The translations under genes and the position numbers were made by a program. A stretch of DNA of 62,464 nt from a virus: positions 1 to 62,464 of the IMG/VR virus record IMGVR_UViG_3300047322_000201; one strand, 5' to 3'. This document shows, piece after piece, positions 38,425 through 49,125 of this stretch; within the stretch, counting starts at the first letter, position 1, and each line of letters opens with the position of its first letter. Below the pieces are notes generated by a model. It searched no databases and was not told the DNA's origin. It saw only the letters and a program-made list of their open reading frames with translations.

Positions 38425-41400
38425 TCACTCGTCGGGGTCTTGGCCCTCCGCCAGCAGCCGGCTGCGGATCGCGTTGTAGTTGCGCGCGCTGCCTTGCACG
38501 CCACGCTGCGTCCAGTGCTTCTGCTTCTCGGCGCTCACCAGCCCACGGAACAGCATCGAGCCAGCCGGCGGCTTCATGCCGTTCTGACTCATCTCCGTGG
38601 CGGTCTCGGCGAATTGCTTCTGCACGTCAGCCATGGTGCCGGCGTCGCCATCCTTCAGCGCGCGCTGGAACTGCGTGGCCATCTCGTTGAACTTCGACGT
38701 GTAGTGCGCCTCGTCGGTCTGCTCATCCTTGGCCACACGCTGCGCGTCCGCCACCGACTTCGGCTGGATACCCACCGCCTGCGCGGCGATATCAGCTGTC
38801 GAGAGATTCTCCGGCGCGATGCGCTGCGTGCCCTTCTTGTCGGCGAAGCCATCGGTCGCGAGGCCGTACGCCTTCAGGCCGTCCTGAATGCCCTTGGGCA
38901 TCATGGCCGCCAAGCCACCGTACCAATCCCCCTTCATCATCTGCCCCACACCGCCGAGCATATTGATTGCCGTGCCGCCGGTCGGGCCAGCCACCGCCAG
39001 AGCCGCATCGCCCAGCTGCGCGCGCGTAGGGATCTCCCCGTGCGCCACGCTGCTGGCGATCTCAAGCGGCTTGACCAGCGGATCGAAAATATCCCCCGCA
39101 CCAATTTTCCGTTCAGCATTCACCCCCATCACCCCTGGCACACCGTGCGTCAGGAAGTCGCCAATCGTGGAGTCACCCACCGCCTGACGGATGTACGACT
39201 CAGTGCTCATCGCCTTGTCGTGCTCATCGCCAAACAGGTTCTTGATCGCCCCCGCCACCAGCATCGCACCTGGCACGCCGGCGGCGCCCGCCAGCACGCC
39301 GTAGTGGCCAGCCATGAACGCCAGCGACTTCTGCGCGATCGCGCGCTCCTCGGGCGTCGCCCCCTTGAATGACTCGCGCGCCAGGTTCACCACCATCGAG
39401 CCGTGCAGCACGTGGAACTTCTTGTACTGGGTGGCAAGACGCAGCAGCGGGTTGGCGCTTGCGAGCGCGCGCGGTGCGTTGGCCGCCGAGTAATCGCCGT
39501 ACGCCGACATGATCGTGTCCGTGGCGAACTTCACGCCCGCATCGTGCGCATCGGTGGCCGACTTGCCAGCGCGCTCCGCGTCCTTGAACGCCAGGCGGTA
39601 GGCCGCCAGCGCCGAGAGGATGCGGTTGTGCGTCTCGAGCGTGCGCGGGATCTGGCTCATCTTGCCGGTGACCGTATGGAATGCCGCCGACGCTGCGTTG
39701 TCGCTGTACACCGCCGGGCGCCCTGCTTCCAGATCGCTGCCGTGCTCGAGAATGTTCCGGGCCTGCAGCGCACGCAGCATCCCGACCTCGTCGCCCACCT
39801 TGTTCACGTGCTTGGCGAGATCCGGCTTGACCCACGACGACGACTTGGCGATCGCGATCGCATCCTGCAAACCACTGTGGAGTTCACGCCAGCCATGCGC
39901 ATAGCCATAGCGCCCCTGCAGGATTGGCAGCGCCATGGTGACCGGCTGCGAGAGGTACTGCAGGTAGTGCGCCGGCGAGCTCAGCAGACGCCACACCGAG
40001 TTGAACTGCAGCAGGTTGTCCATCACCCGCGACGGCTCGTTCTTCATCTGCTGGATGCGCCGCGCGGCGAACTCGTTGGCGAAGTCCTGCCGCTCCTTCG
40101 CCAGCTTCGGGTCGGTCGTCTCGCGCACCTCGCGCGACATCGCCGCCTGCGCCTTGTTGATGGCGTCACCGTGGACGGCCTCGGATACCATACGGTTGCG
40201 GTTCTGGCCGTTCATGAAGAACGACATCAGCGCCTGCTCGCCCTTAACCCCCACGACGTTGCCGCGCTTGAGGTTTGAGGCGCGCGCCGAGTTGTCGGCC
40301 ATCTTCTGGAGCATGAGCTCCTTGAGCATCTTCGCCATGTCGTCGGCTGCGGCCGGGTCGACGCCCTCCTGCTCGCTCACCGACTTGCGGATCTTCTCAG
40401 CCCACGCGTCGACCGTCGCGAACGACGCGCCGTGCGTGTCAGAGTAATACTTGTCGCGCGCCATCGCCTTGACGTTCTGGCTGCCGAACTTCATGTCCAG
40501 CTGGCGCTTGACCTCGTTGGCCAGGGCCTGCGATGCCTCGTGGCCGTAGTAATAGTGGTTGGCGTCCTGCTTCAGCTGCGTGAGACGTGCCTGCGCGCCG
40601 TCGCGCTCGGCCGCGAGGTACTCGTGCGACTTGGCCTCGACGACGAACTCACCGTGGCGGCGCAGCGGGAAGTACGGGCCATCCATGCGCGGCTCGACGC
40701 CCTTAGGCATCTCCACGCCTGCGCGCTGCGAGGCTTCCTTAAGCGCCACGAACTCGCGCTGCTGCTGCTCGACGCCTTCCTTGTTGAGCGACTTGATGAC
40801 TTCCTGCACATTGGTGGGCAGCTTGTCGAAGCGCGCCTTGGTCGACGGGTCCACCGTGACGCCCTTGTTCCAGTCGGCCTCATAGCCCCACTTGCCCCAC
40901 ATCGTGGTGTCGGTGAGGTAGTCGCCCGCCATGCGGCGTTCGTTCGGCTTGAGCTTCGACGCCTCGGTGCCGAGCTCCGCGATGTGCGCGTTGAGCGCGT
41001 TGCGGTAGGCGTCCTTGCGCGAGATCGCATCCATGTACTCGCGCGGCGTCTTCATGCCAGCGGTCTTCTCGGCGAGGTTCGCCAGGTCGTGGCCGAAGCG
41101 GATCGCCTTGGCGGCGACGCCCGTGACATGTGCGAGGTTGTCGTAGATGCGTCGCACCGGGCCTTGAGCGGCCTCGGGCAGCTTCGAGATTACGCGCTCG
41201 GCTCGTCCGGGAGCGCCATCGAACCCTGTGGGTCGAGTCCCCTCACTGCTTGCGGCAGCGGCTTGCTCTGCGTCTCGAGTTGAGCTGCGGGCGGCTCGGC
41301 GCGCGTTGGCGGCTGCTGCGAGTTCTCGGAGTCGCTCGTCGCTGTGGCTGGCGTAGGCGTCTGCGGGCTCTGCTGGCTCGCCGCGCCCACCTTCGTCCAG

Positions 41401-44400
41401 TCCACCTTGTTCGGATCGGGCAGCCCCTTCAGTGCGCCCTTGGGTGTCACGAACGGCGAACTCGATGCCGCGGCCTGTCGCGTGAGACTCCGTGCCATGT
41501 TGAAGCGCTTCTGGGTTGCGTTTGACATTCTCCACTACCTCTTTCATGAACTTGGCCGTGGCGGGCGCGTACTGCTCGAGCTTCGCGCGCCACGTCGGAT
41601 TGGTGTACATCGACCACAGCTGCGAGAATACCTCGCCCTGCAGGCGCTTGCGCGACATCGGATAGGCGTCACGGTTCAGCGGGTAGTCGAACAGGCCCTC
41701 GAGCAGCGGATCGCCCGACTTGAACATGGCGTCGACTTCGCGCGCGACCTCGCCGCTGCCTTCCCAGCCGTGCTCGCCGAGCGAGAAGCGCATCTCCGGC
41801 TGGATCGAGTAGACACCACCGTGACCGATGTCGTCGACCACGTGGCCCACTTCGTGGCGCAACGTGTGCGCGAGCAGTGCGCCACCGTTGTCGGACACCT
41901 CGCGTGAGATGCCAACCTTCATGCCACCGTTCGGATCGGCCACCGCGTAGCCGTCGCCATCGAACTGGTGTGGCTCGAAGACGTGGTATTCCGTGGCGGC
42001 ATCCAGCGCATGCGTGATGCCCAGGCGATCGTACTCGCGCTCGGTGTCGCGCACCGTATCCGCGTTGTTCTCAGCGATCTCCTTGAAGCCCGGCGACGTG
42101 CGCGAGTCGTACTCGTACATGCCGTTGTCGTACTTGTCGACGATGCCGGCGAAGCGGTCGCGGTTGGCCGTGCCAGCCTTGAGCGCGTCGTGCCACTCAC
42201 CCTTGAGCGAGCTCGGCAGGTCATCGAACTTCACGCCCGACTCCTGGTGGAGCTCTTGCTTTTCCCACGCCGTGCGCGCGGCGCCGTGCTCGTCATCCAT
42301 CTCGGACTCGAAGCCACGCTTGCGGATCTGCGCCTCAAGCGCGTCGAGCTTCTCCTGGATGGCGTCGGCCTCGGCGTGCTTGCCCTTCGCCACGAGATCT
42401 TCCTGCTTCTCGCGCAGCTTGGCCCACTGCGTGACGTGGTCGCCGCCGTCCGCCACGTTCGACTTCGAGCCGCCGGCCGTGACCGTGCCAGTGCCCGTCA
42501 TGTCGTCGAGCTCTGCGTGGCCCAGGCGGTCGCCGGCGTTGGGCGCCAAGCTCGACTCACCATAGCCGAGCTCCTGCTGGATCTCGTACGCCTTGTCACC
42601 GACCGCCGCGCGCTCAAGCGCCTCATCGGCTTCTGCTTTAGCGCGACGCTTGGCAGCCTCATCGTGGAAGAGCTTCATGAGCTCCTCCGGCTCCATGCCG
42701 ATGTTCTTCATGGCCTGCGGGATCTCCGCGGCCTTTTGCTTGCGCCACGCCTCGTTCGTCAGCTGGCTGATACGGCCTTCAGTCAGGCCATGCTGCGAGG
42801 CGACGTCGGCGATCGCCGAGCCATCATGGACGGCCGCGAAGATCGACAGGTCGCGCGCGGCGTTCTTGCCGGGGAAGAGTTGCTTGGCAAGCTCAACGAA
42901 GCGCGGGTGCGCAACCTCCTCACCAGCTTCCTGCTTGGCAGCCTCGGCGGGCTTTGCGTCCCACGGCGACTTGTAATCGCCATGCATGATCGACTCGATC
43001 TCGCCATGCGTCAGCGCGCCCGTCCGCTGGGTGATCGAGTTGACGTGCCCGTACTTGAGCGCGCCGTCGCTTTCACGCACGCGGTCCTGCAGGCGACGAA
43101 TCATTTCCGATCGCGTGATCTCGCCGTTCATGTAGGCCACGACGTCGTTCTGCGCGCGATTCATGCCGGTCGGCTCTTTGCCGCCGACCGGCTTCACCTC
43201 GGGGTAGTCGTGGTGGTCGCGCAGTTCGATCTCGCCGCGGGTGTCCTTCTCACCACGCACCGGCTTGCCGCCGGGCGTGATCATCATGGTGCCCGCGGAG
43301 TCGCGCCTTACTTCTTCGCCTTCTGCACCGGACTCGGCCCGGCCAGCTGCATCTCGCCCACCACGTACAGCGGCATCCCCAGCCGGGCTGCGATCCGCTG
43401 CTCCCTCGCTTCGTACGCTGCCGACTCGTGCGGCTCCTGCTTCGACTCCATCCGATTGTCGCAACTCACCTGCTGGTCGAACTGATACCGATCCCACGTC
43501 TGCGGATCGTCCAGCGACGTCCCCGGCAGGGGCTTGCTCTTGTCCGCGAAGTTGTTCAGTGCCATTGATGCTTCTCCGTTTCTTGACCTTGACGAGAGTG
43601 TTCTGCGTCGTGGCGTCCAGCGGACGACCATCGACGTAGGCTTTAGGTGCTTCTCCTCTGATCGCGGCGTCCCAATCGGCATCGGTCGGCACGCGGTCCG
43701 AGAAATAAGTTGTCGGCTCATGTGGCTCAGCGAGCGCAGCTTGCCACGCTGCTTCGCTCTCGCTTACTTCACCGGCTTCGGCAGATCCTGCGCGTACATC
43801 TGCCGGTTGTTGTTCTTGAAGCCCGGTGCCTTCGGTGCCTTGGGCATCGGTGCCTTGGCGGGCTTCGCCACTGCCTGCTTGGGGAACGGCGTCGCCTTGG
43901 GCGCCATTGCCTTGGGCATCGGTGCGGACGCCTTCGGCAGCGACGGCGCCTTGGGTTGCGGAACTTTCGCCGCCTTCAGGGCGGGCATTGCTGGCATCTT
44001 GGACATTGTTTTCTCCGATGAGTTTTTTGCGCCACTCGTTGAGGACGCCGCGTTTGAAGTCCGAGGACTCCGCCTTCGAGCGCTCGAGCTTCTTGAGCGC
44101 GAGATCGATCTTCATCACTGCATCGGCATGCGACTGGATGTCGCCCACGCCGATCAGCTTGGTGAACTGGTCGAGCTCCTTGGGCGTCGGGTGCGGGCCG
44201 AGGCCATCCGCGTCCTTTGGCCGATCCATGGGGTTATGCTCGCGCCACGCGTCGACGAACACGTGCTCGAGGTCGTGCTGCACGTCGGACTTGGCGAGCT
44301 CCTTCGTGGCGACCTTAGCCTGCGCGCGGTTGAACTCGTCGGTCGTGGTGTGCTCGTCGCCCGCCCACGCGTGCGCGCCCGGCACCGGCTGGCCCGAAGG

Positions 44401-45864
44401 AGCGTGGATGATGTCGCCACGCGGGCCGAACTTCGACTCGGCAAGCGCCACGCCACCTTGCTGCTTAATCTCAGCCTGCTTCTGCGCGTTGGCATCGTCG
44501 GTGTTGTGCGATGCCTCAATCACGTCGCCGAGCGTCGCCGGGCGGATTTCCACGCCGGTCTGCGGGTCGTGGATCATGAACGGCGTCGGCTGGTCCAGCG
44601 CACCCTTCATGTCGGACTGCACAGGCGCACGTGCCACGCCGGTGTTCTGGTCGATGATCGACTGGATCGGCGTCGGCTGAGGGCCGTGAATGTTCTGGAG
44701 CGCGGGGTTAGGTGCGGCTGCGTCGGTGGCGCCGTAGCCGAGCGTCTGCGCGCTGTCGGCCACAGGGTTGACGCCCTGTGCTTCGTTGGCTTTCTGACGT
44801 GCTTCGAAGTCACCGCGCTGCGCTTCCACACCGCCGGGGAAGATGCGCGGAGCATTCTGGTCCGGCACGGTCGGGTCGTGCGGCAGGCGCGGCACCGAGG
44901 AGCCCACCGAGTTCGCTGCGTCGCCGGCGGGGTCGCCAGTCTTGACGCCCTCGTTGGCGCCGTCGAGCGCGGACTTCGGATGGAAGATCGGGTGCAGCGC
45001 AGCGCCGGCGACAGCACCGCCGACGAAGCCATGACCCGCGGCGGATGCGAGGTTCTGGTTCCACGCGTCGCCATTGCCGACGTTCTCGCCCAGCTGCGAG
45101 CCAGTGGCCATACCTGCGCCCTGCACGCCTTGGTCCACCGCGCCGGCGGTAGCCTTCTGGATGAAGTCGCCAACAAACGGCACCTTGGCTGCTAACTTAC
45201 CCGCGAGCGGCGTGAGGAACTTGGAGCCCAGCGCCATCGTGGCGGCCGTGGTGACGCCAGCGATCGGAGCAGCCTCGTAGGCCCCAGCGATATTGTCCGG
45301 GTTCTTGTCGAGTACGTTCTGTGCCGAGGTGCCTGCGGCTTGCACGCCCGCGCCAACCGGGCCGAGCGCCACGCCAGCGGCGAGGTTAGGCGCGGCTTCG
45401 ACGGCCGAGCCGAGTGCTGCCATCGGATGGCGCGCGTAGGCGCCGGCGGTGTTCCAGAAGCCCTGCGCGTCCTCGATGTCCTTCTCGTCCGCTTGGAGCT
45501 TGGCCGAGAGATCCTGGCCAAGCTCCTTGTTGGCCTGGCCAAGCGTCTTGATCGGCGCGAGCGCTTCAGCGGCCTGCTCGCCATACTTCTTGGCGATTGC
45601 GGCGTGGAGATCACGGTCGGCCTTGCCAGTGCCACCACCCGTGGCGAGGTTGCCCAGACCCTTGATCGACTGCTCGACTTCCTGTACGCCCTGCGCGAGC
45701 TTCACCGCCGAGTCGGGGGTATGCCGGGCGATCCACGACTGTTCGCGAGGCGCGTCGTCCCCGATCTCCGTGTAATCCGTGAGCTTGCCAGGCGAGGTCG
45801 AGTCAGACGGCGCGCTAGGCCCAGCGGTAGCCGATACGTCCTCGTAGTCGGTGATCTTCGGCAT
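38425..45864 (-). CDS. Giant internal virion protein with HExxH motif
   Basis: A 2479-residue protein, last gene of the late unit. The N-terminal 300 residues have hydrophobic Gly/Ala-rich segments. A long Ala/Glu/Gln/Gly-rich helical region, with low complexity around residues 650-900, follows. HEVGH at 1337-1341 with a downstream His resembles a zinc metallopeptidase, and the C-terminal third is helical with Ala-rich hydrophobic stretches. Podoviruses eject such proteins with their DNA; they degrade cell wall or form the ejection tube. Bcep22-type phages carry a protein about twice as long, from memory. The peptidase function is inference. Confidence 0.8.
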   Translation of the reverse strand: MPKITDYEDVSATAGPSAPSDSTSPGKLTDYTEIGDDAPREQSWIARHTPDSAVKLAQGVQEVEQSIKGLGNLATGGGTGKADRDLHAAIAKKYGEQAAEALAPIKTLGQANKELGQDLSAKLQADEKDIEDAQGFWNTAGAYARHPMAALGSAVEAAPNLAAGVALGPVGAGVQAAGTSAQNVLDKNPDNIAGAYEAAPIAGVTTAATMALGSKFLTPLAGKLAAKVPFVGDFIQKATAGAVDQGVQGAGMATGSQLGENVGNGDAWNQNLASAAGHGFVGGAVAGAALHPIFHPKSALDGANEGVKTGDPAGDAANSVGSSVPRLPHDPTVPDQNAPRIFPGGVEAQRGDFEARQKANEAQGVNPVADSAQTLGYGATDAAAPNPALQNIHGPQPTPIQSIIDQNTGVARAPVQSDMKGALDQPTPFMIHDPQTGVEIRPATLGDVIEASHNTDDANAQKQAEIKQQGGVALAESKFGPRGDIIHAPSGQPVPGAHAWAGDEHTTTDEFNRAQAKVATKELAKSDVQHDLEHVFVDAWREHNPMDRPKDADGLGPHPTPKELDQFTKLIGVGDIQSHADAVMKIDLALKKLERSKAESSDFKRGVLNEWRKKLIGENNVQDASNARPEGGESSATQGAVAAEGVRTDAQGNGAQGDAVPQAGSGEARQGTDAQGTEGTGLQEQQPADVRAGSAEAGEVSESEAAWQAALAEPHEPTTYFSDRVPTDADWDAAIRGEAPKAYVDGRPLDATTQNTLVKVKKRRSINGTEQLRGQEQAPAGDVAGRSADVGSVSVRPAGELRQSDGVEAGAARVGSVRSEGAADRSPAGDAAVRGGRDAAGRAESGAEGEEVRRDSAGTMMITPGGKPVRGEKDTRGEIELRDHHDYPEVKPVGGKEPTGMNRAQNDVVAYMNGEITRSEMIRRLQDRVRESDGALKYGHVNSITQRTGALTHGEIESIMHGDYKSPWDAKPAEAAKQEAGEEVAHPRFVELAKQLFPGKNAARDLSIFAAVHDGSAIADVASQHGLTEGRISQLTNEAWRKQKAAEIPQAMKNIGMEPEELMKLFHDEAAKRRAKAEADEALERAAVGDKAYEIQQELGYGESSLAPNAGDRLGHAELDDMTGTGTVTAGGSKSNVADGGDHVTQWAKLREKQEDLVAKGKHAEADAIQEKLDALEAQIRKRGFESEMDDEHGAARTAWEKQELHQESGVKFDDLPSSLKGEWHDALKAGTANRDRFAGIVDKYDNGMYEYDSRTSPGFKEIAENNADTVRDTEREYDRLGITHALDAATEYHVFEPHQFDGDGYAVADPNGGMKVGISREVSDNGGALLAHTLRHEVGHVVDDIGHGGVYSIQPEMRFSLGEHGWEGSGEVAREVDAMFKSGDPLLEGLFDYPLNRDAYPMSRKRLQGEVFSQLWSMYTNPTWRAKLEQYAPATAKFMKEVVENVKRNPEALQHGTESHATGRGIEFAVRDTQGRTEGAARSEQGGLDEGGRGEPAEPADAYASHSDERLRELAAAANARRAARSSTRDAEQAAAASSEGTRPTGFDGAPGRAERVISKLPEAAQGPVRRIYDNLAHVTGVAAKAIRFGHDLANLAEKTAGMKTPREYMDAISRKDAYRNALNAHIAELGTEASKLKPNERRMAGDYLTDTTMWGKWGYEADWNKGVTVDPSTKARFDKLPTNVQEVIKSLNKEGVEQQQREFVALKEASQRAGVEMPKGVEPRMDGPYFPLRRHGEFVVEAKSHEYLAAERDGAQARLTQLKQDANHYYYGHEASQALANEVKRQLDMKFGSQNVKAMARDKYYSDTHGASFATVDAWAEKIRKSVSEQEGVDPAAADDMAKMLKELMLQKMADNSARASNLKRGNVVGVKGEQALMSFFMNGQNRNRMVSEAVHGDAINKAQAAMSREVRETTDPKLAKERQDFANEFAARRIQQMKNEPSRVMDNLLQFNSVWRLLSSPAHYLQYLSQPVTMALPILQGRYGYAHGWRELHSGLQDAIAIAKSSSWVKPDLAKHVNKVGDEVGMLRALQARNILEHGSDLEAGRPAVYSDNAASAAFHTVTGKMSQIPRTLETHNRILSALAAYRLAFKDAERAGKSATDAHDAGVKFATDTIMSAYGDYSAANAPRALASANPLLRLATQYKKFHVLHGSMVVNLARESFKGATPEERAIAQKSLAFMAGHYGVLAGAAGVPGAMLVAGAIKNLFGDEHDKAMSTESYIRQAVGDSTIGDFLTHGVPGVMGVNAERKIGAGDIFDPLVKPLEIASSVAHGEIPTRAQLGDAALAVAGPTGGTAINMLGGVGQMMKGDWYGGLAAMMPKGIQDGLKAYGLATDGFADKKGTQRIAPENLSTADIAAQAVGIQPKSVADAQRVAKDEQTDEAHYTSKFNEMATQFQRALKDGDAGTMADVQKQFAETATEMSQNGMKPPAGSMLFRGLVSAEKQKHWTQRGVQGSARNYNAIRSRLLAEGQDPDE

Positions 45865-45890
45865 CTTTTATTCCCTAAACAGTATCTGGT

Positions 45891-47504
45891 TTAACGCGTC
45901 GGCAGATTCGGAAGGGCTGCGGTCTGCCCTGCGCCGAATGGATTTTCTTTCGTTGGCACTACGCCACTGCGACCGAACGACGAGGCGGCTTCAGCGGCGT
46001 TGTCGTATAAGCCGTCCTTACCTACGTATGCCGCGGACAGCGTGCCGGTCTTATTGTCACGTACCATTCGCGTCTGGATACCGCCGACAGCATCGGGCTT
46101 CTTGATGATGATCGGCTTGTTCGGGTTCTTCGGGTCCATCTTCATAATGGCGCCCGACTTGGTGTCATGCCATTGACCGAACGCGTTCTTATCCTCCACC
46201 CAATTTTCGCCGGCGAGGCCCGCGCCTTTACCTGCCGCGCGGATCTTCGCGGTGTCTTCCTTCGTGGCGTTACCCCACTGCGCGATCTTCTCTTTCGACT
46301 GGATGTTGGCCTGACTTATGTTCTCGCGCGAGGTGATCGTGTCGGTGTTGCGGTCCGTCGACTTGTCGGCCGAGTAGACGCTCGGTGCGTTCTTGAGCGC
46401 CGCTGCCTGCTTGACGACACCATCCGCCTTGACGACACCATTTGCGTCTGGCTCGAAGTCTTCCGGCTTGAGCTCGGAGACATTCTTGAGCGCGCCATTG
46501 GTGTAGCCGAGACCCGTGGTCTCCGCGGACTTGTAATCTGCATCGGCGGTGTAGCTGCCGGTCTTCGCCGCCGACTCGCCTTGGTCGTACGGCAGCATGG
46601 CCGTGGTGTGGTTCGCCCCCGCGTTCGAGTAGTTGGCCTGACCGTTAAGGGCATTCGCCCGCGCCGGTGCGGTGCTCGCTTCTGCGTACTGATTCGTTGC
46701 CTGCGCGCGGGCGAGCGCAATCTGCGACGGCGCCTTCGACGCTTCGGTCGCAGCGTTCGTGGCGGCAGCGCCCGCTTGCGTCGTGGCAGCACCAGCGTGC
46801 TGAAGCTGCGCGCCGGCCTGCGCACCTGCTACTGTGCCCGAGCTCGCGAAGGCGTTGGAGAGCGCAAGGCCATGAAGCTGGCCAAGCACCGCCAACTGAC
46901 CGTCGCGTGACGTCAGGTCGATCGGATGTCCCTGGTACGACAACTGTCCGTTCTGGCCAGCCTCGAACTTGATACCATTCTGTGCCGCCAGCTGCATAAT
47001 GCCCTGCTGTCCGCCTTGGAGGTCGCCACCAGCGATCTGCGTGGTGAGGCCATTGAAGTTCTTCGTGGCATCCGTCACGCGCTGCTGCAGCTGCAGCGTC
47101 TGGTCGTTGGCAATACCCTTGCCTGTCGCTTCGGCGCCATAGTAATTGCCCTGCGAGCGCTGCAGGCCATACTTGGCTGCGAGCTCCGGGTTACCGGACG
47201 ACAGGATCGCGCGGTTCACATAGGCGTCCTGGTCGGCCTGCGTGAACTTCTTGAACTCCGGCGTCACGCTACCTTGGCGGATCGCCGTCTTGTCAACCTG
47301 ATCCGGCGCGTACTTGGTACCATCCTGGCCGGCGTAGTCCTGCGCGCCAGCATCCACGTTATCCGAGCCGACTTGCGGCATAGCCTTGAGCGTGTCCTGC
47401 AGATCCTGCTGGTCGCGCTGCTGCTTGTATGCCTGTGCGAGCTTCAGGCCCTGCTGCATGCCGTTACTCAGGCCGCCGGCGAAGCCACCAAAATTGAACC
47501 CCAT
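45891..47504 (-). CDS. Internal virion protein
   Basis: A 537-residue Ala/Gln/Asn/Thr-rich protein without membrane segments. Helical, low-complexity composition and position between two other internal virion genes suggest an ejected core protein. Its ATG overlaps the stop of the PAPS-reductase-like gene (TAATG). Confidence 0.7.
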   Translation of the reverse strand: MGFNFGGFAGGLSNGMQQGLKLAQAYKQQRDQQDLQDTLKAMPQVGSDNVDAGAQDYAGQDGTKYAPDQVDKTAIRQGSVTPEFKKFTQADQDAYVNRAILSSGNPELAAKYGLQRSQGNYYGAEATGKGIANDQTLQLQQRVTDATKNFNGLTTQIAGGDLQGGQQGIMQLAAQNGIKFEAGQNGQLSYQGHPIDLTSRDGQLAVLGQLHGLALSNAFASSGTVAGAQAGAQLQHAGAATTQAGAAATNAATEASKAPSQIALARAQATNQYAEASTAPARANALNGQANYSNAGANHTTAMLPYDQGESAAKTGSYTADADYKSAETTGLGYTNGALKNVSELKPEDFEPDANGVVKADGVVKQAAALKNAPSVYSADKSTDRNTDTITSRENISQANIQSKEKIAQWGNATKEDTAKIRAAGKGAGLAGENWVEDKNAFGQWHDTKSGAIMKMDPKNPNKPIIIKKPDAVGGIQTRMVRDNKTGTLSAAYVGKDGLYDNAAEAASSFGRSGVVPTKENPFGAGQTAALPNLPTR

Positions 47505-48202
47505 TACTGCACCTCGTTCGTGAATGCGTCGATGTGCTCGACAACTGCGATCTTGATGGCCTTCAGACGCTGCTGATACAGCACGTGCGCGGCCGGGTGG
47601 TTGTCCTTCAGGTACTGCGCGCGACCCTCTCCCCACCACGCCGAGCAGTTCAGGCAGTCAGGTGAGGACTTCATCGTCTGGTAGAAGCGCGGAAGCTCAA
47701 CTACCTCACTGGTGAGGTAGTTGAAGACCTGCTCATCGCTCCATCCCTCGAGCGGGTAGACGTACGTGATGCCCTCGAGCTCGTCGCCACTCTTGAGCGG
47801 GCCCTTGAGCGCGTCGGCGTTCTTCTGGCCGCGGATGAGCGTGGTGATGCCGTCCTCTTTCATACGACGGTGCATAGGCTCCATGAGTGCGCGCCAGCAG
47901 CACGAGTAACGGTCCTGCATCTTCACGCCACGGCCGGCGCCCATGATGCCAATTGGCGTCGCCGTGGCGGGCAGCAGGTCGGTCGGAATGCCGTGCTCGG
48001 TGATGCTCTTCTGCACGTCGCCGCGGATCTCCACGAAGTGCGGAACCATCTCGCGTACGCGCGCTACGAGCTCGAGTGTTTCGGGCATAGGGTCGCCCGT
48101 GTTCGTCCAGTAGACGACGAGCTTGTCCCAGTGCGCGCGCATGAGATGGAGAACGGCAAGGGAGTCCTTGCCACCAGAGAACTGGAGCGCGGTCGTAATC
48201 AA
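47504..48202 (-). CDS. PAPS reductase-like PP-loop enzyme
   Basis: A 232-residue enzyme of the PAPS reductase/DndC-like family. PP-loop SGGKDS (9-14), YWTNTGDPMPET, SCCW and a C-terminal DCLNCSAWW. The TTG start overlaps the previous stop and gives the family N-terminus directly before the PP-loop; no better ATG is present. The enzymes activate or transfer sulphur, or modify nucleotides. Its place between two virion genes is odd and suggests a horizontally acquired cargo gene or a modification role during late infection. Confidence 0.85.
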   Translation of the reverse strand: MITTALQFSGGKDSLAVLHLMRAHWDKLVVYWTNTGDPMPETLELVARVREMVPHFVEIRGDVQKSITEHGIPTDLLPATATPIGIMGAGRGVKMQDRYSCCWRALMEPMHRRMKEDGITTLIRGQKNADALKGPLKSGDELEGITYVYPLEGWSDEQVFNYLTSEVVELPRFYQTMKSSPDCLNCSAWWGEGRAQYLKDNHPAAHVLYQQRLKAIKIAVVEHIDAFTNEVQ

Positions 48203-49125
48203 AATGCCACCGCGCCGGCCATGGCCACAGTGCCGACCAGCCCGCCGATGCCGGAGCTCGACTGTGCGTCCGCAGCTTGCTGCGCCTGCCATGCGTTGAC
48301 CTGCGTGCCGTAGGTCTGGTTAGCGAGACTGCCAATAGCCTGGTTCGCGTTGATCTGTTGCTGAGCCGCGCCCTGGGAGTTCGAGATACCGGTCTCGGTG
48401 TTACCTAGTGCGGTTTGCGTGTTCGAGACTGTTTGTTGCGTTGTGCCCGTCTGGCCAGCGAGTGCGTTCAGCCCCGCGGTGCCCGCACCGAGCGAGGCGC
48501 CCGGCAGGTTCTGGCCCATTGAGGTCGCGGTGGTCTTCATGTTCCAGCCCAGCTGCTGCGCGGCCTGGCGCGCACGTGAGGCGGCCGCCGCCTGCTGCGC
48601 GGCCTGGTTCACGCTGTTGGCGTTCCACATGGAGTTGTAAGCGCCCGAGGTCGGATCGACGCCGACCGACTTCATCTGCATCGCCTGCGAGTTGCGCGCG
48701 GCGTTGAAGGTGTCGTTGACGTCGCCCACCGCCAGCTGAGCCTGCTGCTCGAAGTTCGAGTCGGTGTCGTAGGCGTTGGCCTGATCGACCATGCCCTGCA
48801 TCGCCGGCATGTACGTACCCTTGTACATGTCGTAGTAATCCTTCGACTGCGTGTCGAACTGCTGCTGGCTAGTCTTGTACTGGTCGGCGATGCCCGATAG
48901 CGTGGAGTTCTGCGCGTCGATCTGGGAAGACGCCTTGTCGGCCTGCGCCTGGTACTGCGGTGCGAGCGTGTTCTTGTAGTAGTCGAACTCTTGCTGGCTC
49001 AGGTCGGCCATCTTCTGTTGAGCCTGGCCGATCGCGGGATCGGGCGCGGGTGCGCTGCCGCCGCCCTTGCCTTGCGGGCAGTAGGCGGGTCCGCGGAGTT
49101 TTCGTTTGAGATCGAGAAGAGTCAT
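48199..49125 (-). CDS. Internal virion protein (helical)
   Basis: A 308-residue protein with long Gln/Ala-rich helices (about residues 35-200) and a Gly/Ala-rich hydrophobic C-terminus. It is typical of podoviral ejection proteins. Overlaps by ATGA with the acetyltransferase gene upstream and by TTGA with the PAPS reductase-like gene downstream. Confidence 0.7.
   Translation of the reverse strand: MTLLDLKRKLRGPAYCPQGKGGGSAPAPDPAIGQAQQKMADLSQQEFDYYKNTLAPQYQAQADKASSQIDAQNSTLSGIADQYKTSQQQFDTQSKDYYDMYKGTYMPAMQGMVDQANAYDTDSNFEQQAQLAVGDVNDTFNAARNSQAMQMKSVGVDPTSGAYNSMWNANSVNQAAQQAAAASRARQAAQQLGWNMKTTATSMGQNLPGASLGAGTAGLNALAGQTGTTQQTVSNTQTALGNTETGISNSQGAAQQQINANQAIGSLANQTYGTQVNAWQAQQAADAQSSSGIGGLVGTVAMAGAVAF

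Noticed and set aside
43534-45195. 553-codon open frame on the plus strand inside the giant virion gene
   Set aside because: Shadow of a highly biased gene. It has no ribosome site or recognisable domain.
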